From: G965215055 sp965215055 | Lineage (GTDB): Bacteria > Pseudomonadota > Gammaproteobacteria > UBA4575 | Length of the DNA stretch: 64,000 nucleotides | Reading direction: 5' to 3' | Assembly: GCA_965215055.1 (NCBI GenBank) | Contig: OZ244046.1 | Span: 992,001-1,056,000, forward strand | In this document: positions 32,554 to 41,462 of the stretch, piece after piece | Position numbering within the stretch: position 1 is the first letter of the stretch | How the letters are laid out: the number at the start of each line of letters is the position of its first letter | Translations under genes and position numbers: made by a program | Notes under the pieces: generated by a model | What the model was told of the DNA's origin: nothing | Seen by the model: only the letters and a program-made list of their open reading frames with translations | Database searches by the model: none

Positions 32554-32991
32554 ATGGCTGACGATGAGATAGATTTTTCAAGTGGAATGGCGGCATTTGA
32601 AGCCAAGCATTTCTCCCGTGCGATGCAGATTCTCTCGCCGCTTGCTGAAAAGGGCAATGCCGATGCGCAACACCGTTGTGCCATCATGTATCAAAATGGC
32701 CTGGGGGTTGCCGTAAATCCGCAGGCGGCGTTCAAGTGGATGAAAGCGGCGGCTGAACAGGGGCACGCACTGGCACAGCATGGTTTGGGTTTCATGTTCA
32801 TGGAAGGCGATTGTGCGGAAAAAAATGGCACTGAGGCCGTAAAGTGGTTTACCGAAGCTGCCGAACAGGGACTACAGGGGTCGCAAACTACTCTCGCGAT
32901 GATGTATGAAGAGGGCCGCGGCGTTACCCAGGATTTGGAAAAAGCCAAAGAGTGGTATGCACGCGCCGGGTTCTCGCCGCAGGAAACGTAA
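32554..32991 (+). CDS. Sel1-repeat protein
   Basis: 145 residues, no signal peptide. Three Sel1-like (TPR-type) repeats follow a short N-terminus: ADAQHRCAIMYQNGLGV, ALAQHGLGFMFMEGDCA and GSQTTLAMMYEEGRGV, each followed by AA-KW or KA-EW helices. Such proteins serve as scaffolds for protein contacts. It precedes the MoxR/VWA/DsrS unit by 74 bases on the same strand and may belong to it. A cysteine in the second repeat is not expected to have a function. Confidence 0.85.
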   Translation: MADDEIDFSSGMAAFEAKHFSRAMQILSPLAEKGNADAQHRCAIMYQNGLGVAVNPQAAFKWMKAAAEQGHALAQHGLGFMFMEGDCAEKNGTEAVKWFTEAAEQGLQGSQTTLAMMYEEGRGVTQDLEKAKEWYARAGFSPQET

Positions 32992-33065
32992 TTACCGGCA
33001 GTTACATGCTTTTTCAAGCGAGCCTGTTCTTCCACCGAGATCATCATTAAACTCGCAACAAACTC

Positions 33066-34115
33066 ATGCGTCCCGCACATTTACTGGTAGTCTTGGAGAA
33101 AGAATTTCAAGGTGCTGCTGAACACCACACACCGGTGATGCTGTGGGGGCCGCCGGGCGTGGGTAAATCACAGATAGTCGCGCAGGTTGCGCAAAAAAAC
33201 GACGTCGAGGTCATTGACGTGCGCTTATCACAAATGGAGCCCAGCGACCTGCGCGGCATACCTTTTCGTGTACAGGACGTAGTGGAATGGGCGGTGCCGG
33301 CAATGCTTCCGGACAAGCAACGACACGGGGAATGCGGCATTTTATTTCTGGATGAAATCACTTCGGCGGCACCCAGCGTTTCCGCGGCAGCTTATCAGCT
33401 CATACTCGACCGACGCCTGGGACAGTATTGCGTACCTGATGGATGGGCCATTTTTGCCGCCGGTAACCGCCAGGGCGACCGTGGTGCAACCTATGCCATG
33501 CCCGCACCGTTGGCAAACCGCTTTTCCCATTTTGAAGTCGACGTCAACCTGGACGATTGGGTGGCATGGGCTTATGCCAACGGGATCGATGAAAGGATTA
33601 TCGCTTTCTTGCGCTTTCGGCCTGACTTGTTATTTGATTTCGACCCCGCGCACAATCCGGTAGCATTCCCATCTCCCCGCTCCTGGGAGTTCGCACATCG
33701 CGCCTTGCAAAAGTTCTCACAACAACCTGACCTGCTAGCCGGTACGTTACAGGCGTGCGTAGGCCAAGCTGCGGGTATCGAATTGAGTGCCTTTATCTCC
33801 AATCTTGAGCAAATGCCTGACCTGGAGGCAATTATTCGCGGTGAGGAGGTTGCGGTTCCTGCAGAGATCGATCTGCAATACGCGGTTGCCACCGCACTCG
33901 TCGGTCGAGCAATTCGGGCTGCAAAAACGGGAAATGCCGATACGATACACGGAAATATCCTCAACTATGCCGGCCGTTTTCCACAACGTGAGATGGGGGT
34001 GATGATGGTCTCGGACCTGCAACGCGCAATCGGCGAAAACCTTTTTAGTCTGCCGGAATTTGCCGTCTGGGCAAACAAGATCGCTGATATCATGATCTAC
34101 GATCACGTCCGTTAG
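33066..34115 (+). CDS. MoxR-type AAA+ ATPase
   Basis: 349 residues. Walker A is GPPGVGKSQ (about 28-36), Walker B is GILFLDEITSA, and sensor/arginine parts include AAGNRQGD and PLANRFSHFEV, which mark the MoxR branch. MoxR ATPases work with VWA-domain partners in the maturation of metal-containing or multi-subunit enzymes. The next gene, 10 bases later, encodes such a partner. The following gene is a probable dsrS, so this pair may act on Dsr complex assembly; that is inference from context. The length is typical. Confidence 0.9.
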   Translation: MRPAHLLVVLEKEFQGAAEHHTPVMLWGPPGVGKSQIVAQVAQKNDVEVIDVRLSQMEPSDLRGIPFRVQDVVEWAVPAMLPDKQRHGECGILFLDEITSAAPSVSAAAYQLILDRRLGQYCVPDGWAIFAAGNRQGDRGATYAMPAPLANRFSHFEVDVNLDDWVAWAYANGIDERIIAFLRFRPDLLFDFDPAHNPVAFPSPRSWEFAHRALQKFSQQPDLLAGTLQACVGQAAGIELSAFISNLEQMPDLEAIIRGEEVAVPAEIDLQYAVATALVGRAIRAAKTGNADTIHGNILNYAGRFPQREMGVMMVSDLQRAIGENLFSLPEFAVWANKIADIMIYDHVR

Positions 34116-34125
34116 AACCTGATAC

Positions 34126-35331
34126 GTGCCTTCGGTGGATAATACTGAAATCCAGCACAAACTCGCGGCGGCGAGAACGCGACTGATTTTGGACAAGCCT
34201 TTTCTGGGGGCGTTAGTCCTGCGCCTGCCCCTGGTAGCTGCCGACCCCGGCTGGTGCAGAACGGCTGTCACCGATGCACGCAGCCTTTTTTACAACCGGA
34301 ATTACATCCATGCACTTGACATAGAAGAAACGCAATTTGTTCTAGCCAAACAGGCACTGCATTGCGCCCTGTCACATTTCGCAAGAAGACAGCACCGCAT
34401 AAAACGCCGCTGGGAACTCGCCTGTGATTACGCGGTGAATCCCTTATTGATACAGGATGGTATCAAGCCCCCTGCAGGGACCATGGTTGAAGACAGTTTC
34501 CTCGGCATGACTGCGGAAGAAATCTATCCCTGTATTGAAGAGTTTGACGATGATGACACAAAAACGGAAAGGCAAGAATCTACCGGGAAAGGTAATTCAA
34601 ACCAAGATCAACAAATGCAAGGTTCTTGCAAAACCAGTCCCGATGATGCTGATCAAGTACAGGAACTTGCGCAACAACCGCCGGAATTGACCCCGCAGGA
34701 ACAAGAGGAATTGTCGATTCAGTGGCAACAAAGACTTGCAGGTGCAGCTCAGCAGGCCTTGCAGGCAGGAAAACTTGGCGGCTACATGGGGCGCATGGTA
34801 GACCTCATGCTGCAACCCGGATTGCCGTGGCGCATGTTGCTTGCACGCTATATGACTGCCAACGCGCGCAATGACTACAGCTACTCGAAACCTTCATCCC
34901 GCCGAGAAGGCACCGCAATATTCCCGAGCCTGCGCAGTAGCCATATTGACGTAGCGATTGCAATTGATACCAGTGGTTCTATCAGCGACGGGGACATGAA
35001 TGAATTTCTGTCGGAGGTAGATGCGATCAAGGGCAACGTGCGGGCAAGGATTATATTGTTACCCTGTGATGCAGCACTTGCACAGGACGCACCGTGGATC
35101 TTCGAGCCATGGGAAGACACTGTCCTGCCAACTGTTCTACAGGGTGGCGGAGGTACCGATTTCCGCCCGGTTTTTGAGTGGTTGAGCCGACAAGACCATC
35201 CCCCTCACCTGCTTGTCTACTTCACCGATTGCGAGGGCACGTTCCCTGACATGGCTCCAGATTATCCGGTCATCTGGCTTGTAAAAGGCAAGAAGCCCGT
35301 CCCCTGGGGGCAGAGAGTTCAGCTTAACTGA
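34126..35331 (+). CDS. VWA-domain protein, DUF2201-like, partner of the MoxR ATPase
   Basis: 401 residues from a GTG at 34126. The N-terminal half is a metallopeptidase-like domain (FVLAKQALHCALSHFARR, then ACDYAVNPLLI) in which the usual HExxH-type glutamate is not evident. The linker (about 140-190) is rich in Gln, Glu and Asp. The C-terminal VWA domain has a complete MIDAS start DTSGSISDGD, with GGGGTDFRP and YFTDCEGTFPD as the Thr and Asp positions. Such proteins act with MoxR in complex activation. Direct contact with the MoxR gene (10 bases) supports this. Confidence 0.88.
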   Translation: MPSVDNTEIQHKLAAARTRLILDKPFLGALVLRLPLVAADPGWCRTAVTDARSLFYNRNYIHALDIEETQFVLAKQALHCALSHFARRQHRIKRRWELACDYAVNPLLIQDGIKPPAGTMVEDSFLGMTAEEIYPCIEEFDDDDTKTERQESTGKGNSNQDQQMQGSCKTSPDDADQVQELAQQPPELTPQEQEELSIQWQQRLAGAAQQALQAGKLGGYMGRMVDLMLQPGLPWRMLLARYMTANARNDYSYSKPSSRREGTAIFPSLRSSHIDVAIAIDTSGSISDGDMNEFLSEVDAIKGNVRARIILLPCDAALAQDAPWIFEPWEDTVLPTVLQGGGGTDFRPVFEWLSRQDHPPHLLVYFTDCEGTFPDMAPDYPVIWLVKGKKPVPWGQRVQLN

Positions 35332-35332
35332 C

Positions 35333-36445
35333 ATGCAGCTTTCCCGTGAAGATCAATTGCGGCTCAATGTCCTGATCGCACAATCCCTGCAAGCCATTCG
35401 CATAGACGAATCACGTATGCGTATTCATGCCCTGGCAGAAAAAGGCGAGGCGAGTGTGCAATTGAACCCTACTTGCAAAGATGAAAAGTATATACAGCTG
35501 ATTCGGCAATTCCTGTCTACCCACTATCTAGAGTCTCCCGGCGGCTACCCGGTATTTTTGAAGCGCTGGACCAGAATGGGGCAGGCACGTAACGACAGTT
35601 TGGAAAAGCTGCTGCTCATAGCGGAGCCTGAGGCCGTAGCAGCGGTCGTACACGCGCCCGGACTTACTGATGAACTGGCACGCCGTGCCTGGTGGTCGGG
35701 TGCCAATGCCGAAAACGCACGCCAGATGCTCGAAAAGAAAAGCGTTGTCAATGGCAAGATGGGCGTGGAAGTGGCACGCTTTCTAGTCGAATTTTTGCCT
35801 TTTGAAGAAGAACAAAAAGCTATTATCGACAGTGTCCGCCTGGTGCTTCAGCCGGATTTGATCGATGAGAAAGTGCGCCGCAATATCTGGAATCGAGGCA
35901 AGCGTAAAAATTCATACTACGTGGGATTTCTGCAACAAACCCCTCATGACCTGCCAATTGAAGTTGCAGCACATGAAAAATGGGAAAGCCTGTCAGGTAC
36001 CTTGCAGGTTGAGATCAAGCAGGGAAATAACGTGGCGAAAATGCTGCACCAGGCGATGAGTCCCGCCGGCCAAGCGTTTTTGAGCACGGCGGACATGGTG
36101 CTGCAAAAGCCTGGCGATCAAGACGTAGCAGTAGCAATTCTCAACGCCATAGGAAATTACTTTCGGGAAATTGAAATCCATCCTCCGACATGGCGTGATA
36201 TAAAGTCATTATCAGATTATACGGATGAATTTCTTGCTGGTAATGACCCCAGGATTGCAAGGATACTAAAAGTGGATACGTCTCTGTGGCCGCAATTGAG
36301 AGCACTTTTCAACCTGTCCATGGTCGGTGAAACACTTGTTGATCCGATATTTGGTATGACGGATGCAATTGGCTCCGTCATGAGGAAAAAAATAGCACCT
36401 GTAGTCAAACCTGTATCTGAATATTTACAGTCACTTCAGTCGTAA
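35333..36445 (+). CDS. dsrS: Probable DsrS, cytoplasmic sulfur-oxidation accessory protein
   Basis: 370 residues, about 42 kDa, soluble. The opening REDQLRLNVLIAQSLQAIRI and the line GGYPVFLKRWTRMGQARNDS with LTDELARRAWW agree with my memory of DsrS proteins. The size also fits: DsrS of Allochromatium is a soluble protein of about 41 kDa at the end of its dsr operon, reported to influence dsr expression after transcription. Here the gene is 20 kb from the dsr operon and translationally coupled (1-base gap) to the VWA gene of the MoxR pair. If the call is right, DsrS works in a MoxR/VWA setting. I cannot confirm identity without a search. Confidence 0.6.
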   Translation: MQLSREDQLRLNVLIAQSLQAIRIDESRMRIHALAEKGEASVQLNPTCKDEKYIQLIRQFLSTHYLESPGGYPVFLKRWTRMGQARNDSLEKLLLIAEPEAVAAVVHAPGLTDELARRAWWSGANAENARQMLEKKSVVNGKMGVEVARFLVEFLPFEEEQKAIIDSVRLVLQPDLIDEKVRRNIWNRGKRKNSYYVGFLQQTPHDLPIEVAAHEKWESLSGTLQVEIKQGNNVAKMLHQAMSPAGQAFLSTADMVLQKPGDQDVAVAILNAIGNYFREIEIHPPTWRDIKSLSDYTDEFLAGNDPRIARILKVDTSLWPQLRALFNLSMVGETLVDPIFGMTDAIGSVMRKKIAPVVKPVSEYLQSLQS

Positions 36446-36484
36446 AGGCCGTGTGATACCCTTCCATATCGCCAACCGACCACC

Positions 36485-37921
36485 ATGGATTATCTACCTC
36501 TATTTCTGGATGTAAAAAACAGGCCATGCCTAATTATTGGCGGGGGTGCCGTTGCAGCCCGCAAGGTGGCCATGCTGGAACGCGCGCGGGCGGCGATTAC
36601 TGTTATTGCCCCGAAAATATCGGTGGCACTGCAACAACGAGTCGATGACGGCACCATAACTTGGCAAAGAAAGAAGTTCTCGGAGCAGGACTTGCAAGGC
36701 TATCAGCTTGTCATGGCTGCTACAGATGATCGACGGATCAATGCAAAGGTTGCCGCATGCTGCCGTAGACGGGGCATTTTGGTTAATGCCGCAGATGATT
36801 CAAAGAATTGCGATTTCATATTGCCATCCATCATAGATCGTTCACCGGTGCAGATCGCAGTATCCACTGGCGGTGCCTCTCCGGTGCTGGCAAGGATGTT
36901 ACGCACGAAGCTGGAGAACAGTACGCCGGCAGCCTACGGACAACTCGCAAAATTGATAGAAGATCATCGGCTTGAGGTCAAGAAGAAGTTCATATCCGTC
37001 GATCAACGAAGAAAGTTCTGGGAGCAGCTATTGCAAGGGCCGGTTGCAGAACTCGTTTTTGCCGGACAACTACAAGGTGCACAAAAATTGCTGCAAGAAA
37101 CCCTTGCCAAAGCAGACGAAAAGGCACTGCCGCAAGGTGAGGTCTACCTGGTTGGCGCCGGACCGGGTGACCCGGACCTGCTTACCTTTCGCGCCTTGCG
37201 CCTGATGCAACAGGCTGACGTGGTCGTGTACGACCGCCTGGTATCTCCGCAGATCATGTTGCTCGTCCGCCAGGAAGCAGAACAAATCTATGCCGGAAAG
37301 GAACGTGCACAACACACTCTCCCGCAGGAGACAATCAACCGGCTTCTGGTACATCTGGCAAAAGAAGGTAAGCGGGTCTTACGACTGAAGGGGGGCGACC
37401 CCTTCATATTTGGCAGGGGCGGTGAGGAAATTGCTACCCTGATAGATGAGCAGATTCCATTTCAGGTTGTACCCGGTATTACCGCAGCCACGGGATGTGC
37501 GACCTATGCAGGTATTCCGCTTACCCATCGTGAGTTTTCCCAAGCTGTTATCTTTGTCACCGGGCACCTGAAGGACGGCAGTGTTGATTTGAACTGGCAG
37601 ATGCTTGCACATCGCAACCAGACGCTGGTCTTTTACATGGGCACCCAAGGTTTAAAAGAGATATGCACCAACCTCAAGAAACACGGGTTGGACGCAAGCA
37701 CCCCGGCAGCCATGGTAGTACAAGGCACTACCCCCAACCAGAAAGTCATCATCGGTAATCTGGACGACCTGCCACTACTGGTACAACGGCATGACGTCAA
37801 GCCGCCAACGCTGGTGATCATCGGAGAGGTAGTGCAACTGCATAAAAAGTTGCACTGGTTCGACCCGCAGAAGGACATTACGGCTACTGCCGTCAAGGTC
37901 TTTGGAGCAGGCAATACATAA
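36485..37921 (+). CDS. cysG: CysG, trifunctional siroheme synthase
   Basis: 478 residues. The N-terminal third is the precorrin-2 dehydrogenase/ferrochelatase with NAD site IIGGGAVAARKVAMLERA and the STGGASPVLARMLRTKLE region. From about 215 comes the uroporphyrinogen III methyltransferase: VYLVGAGPGDPDLLTFRALR, VVYDRLVSP, RLKGGDPFIFGRGGEE and PGITAATGCATYAGIPLTHR. All signature parts are present, so it should make siroheme from uroporphyrinogen III. Siroheme is the cofactor of DsrAB, and DsrN amidates it, so the gene fits the sulfur theme of the region. It is followed by a cobalamin-responsive gene. Confidence 0.97.
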   Translation: MDYLPLFLDVKNRPCLIIGGGAVAARKVAMLERARAAITVIAPKISVALQQRVDDGTITWQRKKFSEQDLQGYQLVMAATDDRRINAKVAACCRRRGILVNAADDSKNCDFILPSIIDRSPVQIAVSTGGASPVLARMLRTKLENSTPAAYGQLAKLIEDHRLEVKKKFISVDQRRKFWEQLLQGPVAELVFAGQLQGAQKLLQETLAKADEKALPQGEVYLVGAGPGDPDLLTFRALRLMQQADVVVYDRLVSPQIMLLVRQEAEQIYAGKERAQHTLPQETINRLLVHLAKEGKRVLRLKGGDPFIFGRGGEEIATLIDEQIPFQVVPGITAATGCATYAGIPLTHREFSQAVIFVTGHLKDGSVDLNWQMLAHRNQTLVFYMGTQGLKEICTNLKKHGLDASTPAAMVVQGTTPNQKVIIGNLDDLPLLVQRHDVKPPTLVIIGEVVQLHKKLHWFDPQKDITATAVKVFGAGNT

Positions 37922-38011
37922 TTTGAGTGGAACAAGTCTGAGTGACTCCAAGGTAAGGATACTCAGCATTTGATCAAATAGATCTGTTATTATTCTCGAA
38001 TACCAAATTCA

Positions 38012-38190
38012 CTGAAGGTGCCCCGGTTTGTTTTCAAGCGCAGGGGTGAAACAGGGAAGACTGTGTAAATCAGGCGCTGCCCCCGCAGCGGTAATTGAGT
38101 CCAGAGTGAACCGGTAGCCACTGCGTTTGGCGCGGGAAGGTGGTCCATTCGAGCCGCCAGGCTGCTCATCAGCCCGAAGACCGGCCTTAT
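38012..38190 (+). ncRNA. Cobalamin riboswitch
   Basis: The leader of the receptor gene has the conserved landmarks in order: GGTGCCCCGGTTTG at the 5' stem, GGGTGAAACAGGGAAG, then AATCAGGCGCTGCCCCCGCA followed by GCGGTAATTG (the B12 box, 38070-38096), CCGGTAGCCACTG, and the closing CAGCCCGAAGACCGGCC (38168-38186). Adenosyl- or related cobalamin binding should repress the downstream receptor gene. Confidence 0.93.
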
Positions 38191-38305
38191 GTGATTCAGG
38201 TAGTTGCGGTGGGCGACTCAAGCTGAAGTTCGTATCCGCAGGTATATGGCCTGCGCGTTTCATTGTGTGTCCGCTGTCGAGGCTACAGATTACGAGGGGC
38301 ATGAA

Positions 38306-40099
38306 ATGAGATGCTACAAATTTTTTATCCTGGCTTTGATCAGTTTTGTCTGTCTGCCCGTGTCACGAGCTGACGAAAAGCCGCAAGTGCTGGGTGAGGT
38401 GGTCGTAACCGCTGCAGGATACGTTCAACCAGTGGAAGAAATTATCCCTTCCGCAATCGTCATCGACCGTGAAACCATAGAACGCAATCGACCTGCAGAT
38501 ATTGCCGACCTGCTACGTTGGCATGCGGGCCTGGATATCGCCAGAACCGGTGGCTTTGGTCAACAAACCTCGGTATTTCTGCGTGGTACAAACAGCAACC
38601 ACACTGCGGTGCTTGTAAACGGCGTAAAAATAAATGCTGCGACCACTGGTGGTGCAGCCTGGGCAATGATTGACACTTCCTCTATTGAACGCATCGAGGT
38701 TATCAAAGGCCCACGCTCCACGGTCTATGGTTCCGAAGCAATAGGAGGAGTGGTCAACATTATTACCTCTGCACGGCAGCCATATAACAGGGCGGAACTG
38801 CGTTTTTCCGACGGCAGATATTCCACTACGGAACGAGGCGTTGATCTCAGCTATGTGAACGACTATTGGTCCGGGAAATTTTCTTTCAACCGCTTTGATA
38901 CCAGCGGATTTCCCGCACGAAATATATCTACCACTGACCATGGACACGATAACGACACCATCAGTTTCGATGTAAACGTAAAGCCGGGTATAGGTGAGCT
39001 TGGATTCGGTTACTGGCAGGCAGCAGGTAATACTGAATACAGCGGCTACCCAGATAACCTCCTGGACCAGGATCACAAAAATGAGGTATTGCACGCCACG
39101 TTCAGCCTGCCCTTGTCAAAAAACTGGCAGTCTTCTCTTTCGGTCTCAAAGACCAAGGACGAACTTCTGCAGAACCAGGTAAGCGGTTCGGGTACCAAGG
39201 ATTTTGCCTTTACGGATAGAGTCGTCTATGACTGGAAGAATGACCTTTCAATTGCCGACAATGTACTTGTATTTGGTGTATCTGTAACAGATGAAGACAC
39301 CGAATCGCTATCCTACGGAACAGGCTATGAAGAAGATACAGATATTTGGTCTGCCCATATACGTAACCAGTGGGCCAAAGACAGTCACGTTCTGTTTACG
39401 TCAGCTCGATATACCAACCATGAGAGTTTTAATGAGGCGATTACCTGGAATTTCGAGTACGGTTATCATACGACTAGTGATACAAGGGTATTTGCAGGTT
39501 TGGGTACCGGGTTCAGAGCTCCAGATAGTAACGCGAGATTTGGATTTGGAGGCAATCCGAATCTAAGGGAGGAAACCTCTCGTTCGGTCGAAGTGGGAAT
39601 GAGCCACGACTTTAACCCGAACACCAAGGTATCCCTGCGCGCTTTTGAAAACAAAGTGGAAAACCTGATTATGTATTCGGATGATAGGAATCGCAACGTA
39701 GACAAGGCGCGCATACGGGGAGTTGAACTGTCCTTACAGCATCAATGCGAACAATGGGAGGCATACCTGGAAGGGATCATGCAGAATCCTCGCAATGAAA
39801 GCGATAACGCGCCTTTACTGAGACGCGCCAAGCGTACGCTGACGGCAGGCCTCACCTATCAGCACAAATCGTTCTTCGTTACTTTGCATGGGTTGCTCAC
39901 CTCGCAAAGAAGAGACGTTGGCGATGTTACCTTGCCTGGCTATGGGCTCTTCAATCTGTCTACCGGGGTTGACTTCCCATACACCACTCTGTCTCTGAAA
40001 GTGGATAATCTGCTGGACAAAGACTATGAGTTGGCTTCGGGTTACAACGTGCCTGGCCGGTACGTATCTGCGGAATTGCGGTTCAGATTTACAGAATAA
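38306..40099 (+). CDS. btuB: BtuB-like TonB-dependent outer-membrane receptor
   Basis: 597 residues from ATG 38306, which follows GAGGGG; codons further upstream belong to the leader. A signal peptide (FFILALISFVCLPVSRADEK) is followed by a TonB box-like EVVVTA, the plug domain (ERNRPADIADLLRWHAGLDI, then IERIEVIKGPRSTVYGSEAI) and a barrel ending in RFRFTE. A cobalamin riboswitch precedes it and a cobalamin adenosyltransferase gene follows it, so cobalamin or a corrinoid is the likely substrate. The plug and barrel are complete. Confidence 0.92.
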   Translation: MRCYKFFILALISFVCLPVSRADEKPQVLGEVVVTAAGYVQPVEEIIPSAIVIDRETIERNRPADIADLLRWHAGLDIARTGGFGQQTSVFLRGTNSNHTAVLVNGVKINAATTGGAAWAMIDTSSIERIEVIKGPRSTVYGSEAIGGVVNIITSARQPYNRAELRFSDGRYSTTERGVDLSYVNDYWSGKFSFNRFDTSGFPARNISTTDHGHDNDTISFDVNVKPGIGELGFGYWQAAGNTEYSGYPDNLLDQDHKNEVLHATFSLPLSKNWQSSLSVSKTKDELLQNQVSGSGTKDFAFTDRVVYDWKNDLSIADNVLVFGVSVTDEDTESLSYGTGYEEDTDIWSAHIRNQWAKDSHVLFTSARYTNHESFNEAITWNFEYGYHTTSDTRVFAGLGTGFRAPDSNARFGFGGNPNLREETSRSVEVGMSHDFNPNTKVSLRAFENKVENLIMYSDDRNRNVDKARIRGVELSLQHQCEQWEAYLEGIMQNPRNESDNAPLLRRAKRTLTAGLTYQHKSFFVTLHGLLTSQRRDVGDVTLPGYGLFNLSTGVDFPYTTLSLKVDNLLDKDYELASGYNVPGRYVSAELRFRFTE

Positions 40100-40116
40100 A
40101 GGTAGTCATACCAAGG

Positions 40117-40665
40117 ATGTCCAGGAAGCACGCTACAATCTATACCAGAACCGGTGATGGTGGTGAGACCGGTTTATCGGGCGGCAAACGGGTACACAAG
40201 GATTGTCCGCAAGTGCAGGCCATTGGCGACGTTGACGAACTCAATTGCGCGATAGGAATGGTGCTGGCGCAAGACGTACCGGACGACTTAAGAGAAATCA
40301 TGCTGCAAGTTCAGCACCAGTTATTCAATCTCGGAGCAGAGTTGAATTGTGCACAGTTGAACCTGATTTCAGAAGATATGGTTATGCAGCTAGAGCGGCA
40401 TATAGACGATTACGACAGCCAACTTCCGCCACTGAAAAACTTCATCGTGCCCGGCGGCGGTCACGCGGCGTCTCTATGTCATTTGGCGCGCGCGGTATGC
40501 CGGCGCACGGAACGCAGTGTAGTTACAGTAAGTGGACAACAGCAGACAAACGCGAATATACAAATATATCTGAATCGCCTGTCAGATTTTCTGTTTGTAG
40601 TGAGCCGATATTTATCCAAATGCGCAGGTCAGAAGGAAATACCCTGGCTTGGACAGCAGAACTGA
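40117..40665 (+). CDS. PduO-type ATP:cob(I)alamin adenosyltransferase
   Basis: 182 residues. The family signature is plain: YTRTGDGGETGLSGGKRVHK near the start, then AIGDVDELNCAIGMVLA, and the C-terminal ARAVCRRTERSVVT and YLNRLSDFLFVVSRYL. It makes adenosylcobalamin from ATP and reduced cobalamin. The ATG at 40117 follows the receptor stop by 17 bases, so both are probably controlled by the upstream riboswitch. Confidence 0.94.
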   Translation: MSRKHATIYTRTGDGGETGLSGGKRVHKDCPQVQAIGDVDELNCAIGMVLAQDVPDDLREIMLQVQHQLFNLGAELNCAQLNLISEDMVMQLERHIDDYDSQLPPLKNFIVPGGGHAASLCHLARAVCRRTERSVVTVSGQQQTNANIQIYLNRLSDFLFVVSRYLSKCAGQKEIPWLGQQN

Positions 40666-40673
40666 AGAGGCAA

Positions 40674-41462
40674 TCAACAGGGTCGCGTACCAAGCAGGAT
40701 ATCTTTAGCTTGCAATTGCTTGAGCACCTGCTCTCCACCCCGGTATACGGCTTTCGGGTTTGGATATTGCAAGGTTGCAACGATTTCGTCCAGTAGCTGT
40801 TGGCCTGTTTTTGCACCTTCTTTCTCAATCAGGCCAACCAGCATCGCAGCTATCGGATTCAGTTCCATAAAACCTACTTTGTCTTGCCTGTTTCTGTAAA
40901 CCATAAGAAAAACAGGCTGTGAGTTGGGTTCAGTTGGCTGAAAATCGGGCTTGATTTTATGCACTGGAAAATTGTAGCTGTGCATTTGAGCCAGTGGAGA
41001 TAACACAGGCACGGCAGTCATCATATTGCCGAGCGGATCGACGTTTGCAATATCTGCTTCAACATCAGCAAATGCCAGGTAAATTTCAAGCCATTCGTAA
41101 TGTGCCAGTTCCTTGATAAAGGCAGGATCTTCAGGTTGAGGTTCGCGCTCTTCCCGTAAATAGGTGAGAAATTCGCGCGGGATATCCTTGAAATAGGGTG
41201 TTACAGATTGATGGCTTGCAAAAAAATGTCGAATCATCTTGTGCCAGTTTTCATGGCTGTACAGTTTGTGCAGGACCGGAAACGCATTAGTGATAAACCT
41301 TTCCACGTTGCGATAAAGCAGTCTACGATAGATGGCCATGCGCCGGTCTTCAATTCCGTTCGGTGCGCGCACGTTATCAGGGTCCCTTACATGCGCAGTG
41401 AACGCGTACTGAATTTCCTTGAATGAGGCGTTTTCTGTAATCATTCCAATTAACTTGCTCAA
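40674..41462 (-). CDS. hvfC: HvfC, DUF2063-family partner of the HvfB peptide oxidase
   Basis: 262 residues. The N-terminal DUF2063 (helical DNA-binding-like) part reads FKEIQYAFTAHVRDPDNVRA and MAIYRRLLYRNVERFITNAF, and the C-terminal part is a second alpha/beta domain with AHYEWLEIYLAFADVEAD. In HvfBC/MbnBC pairs this protein presents the leader of the precursor to the DUF692 enzyme. It overlaps hvfB by 4 bases. Together with hvfA upstream it forms a complete precursor-enzyme-partner set, and the operon ends here, convergent with the adenosyltransferase gene. Confidence 0.9.
   Translation of the reverse strand: MSKLIGMITENASFKEIQYAFTAHVRDPDNVRAPNGIEDRRMAIYRRLLYRNVERFITNAFPVLHKLYSHENWHKMIRHFFASHQSVTPYFKDIPREFLTYLREEREPQPEDPAFIKELAHYEWLEIYLAFADVEADIANVDPLGNMMTAVPVLSPLAQMHSYNFPVHKIKPDFQPTEPNSQPVFLMVYRNRQDKVGFMELNPIAAMLVGLIEKEGAKTGQQLLDEIVATLQYPNPKAVYRGGEQVLKQLQAKDILLGTRPC

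Noticed and set aside
33747..34271. Open frame antisense to the MoxR gene end
   Set aside because: No motif is seen and it spans the MoxR-VWA junction, which is well explained on the plus strand.
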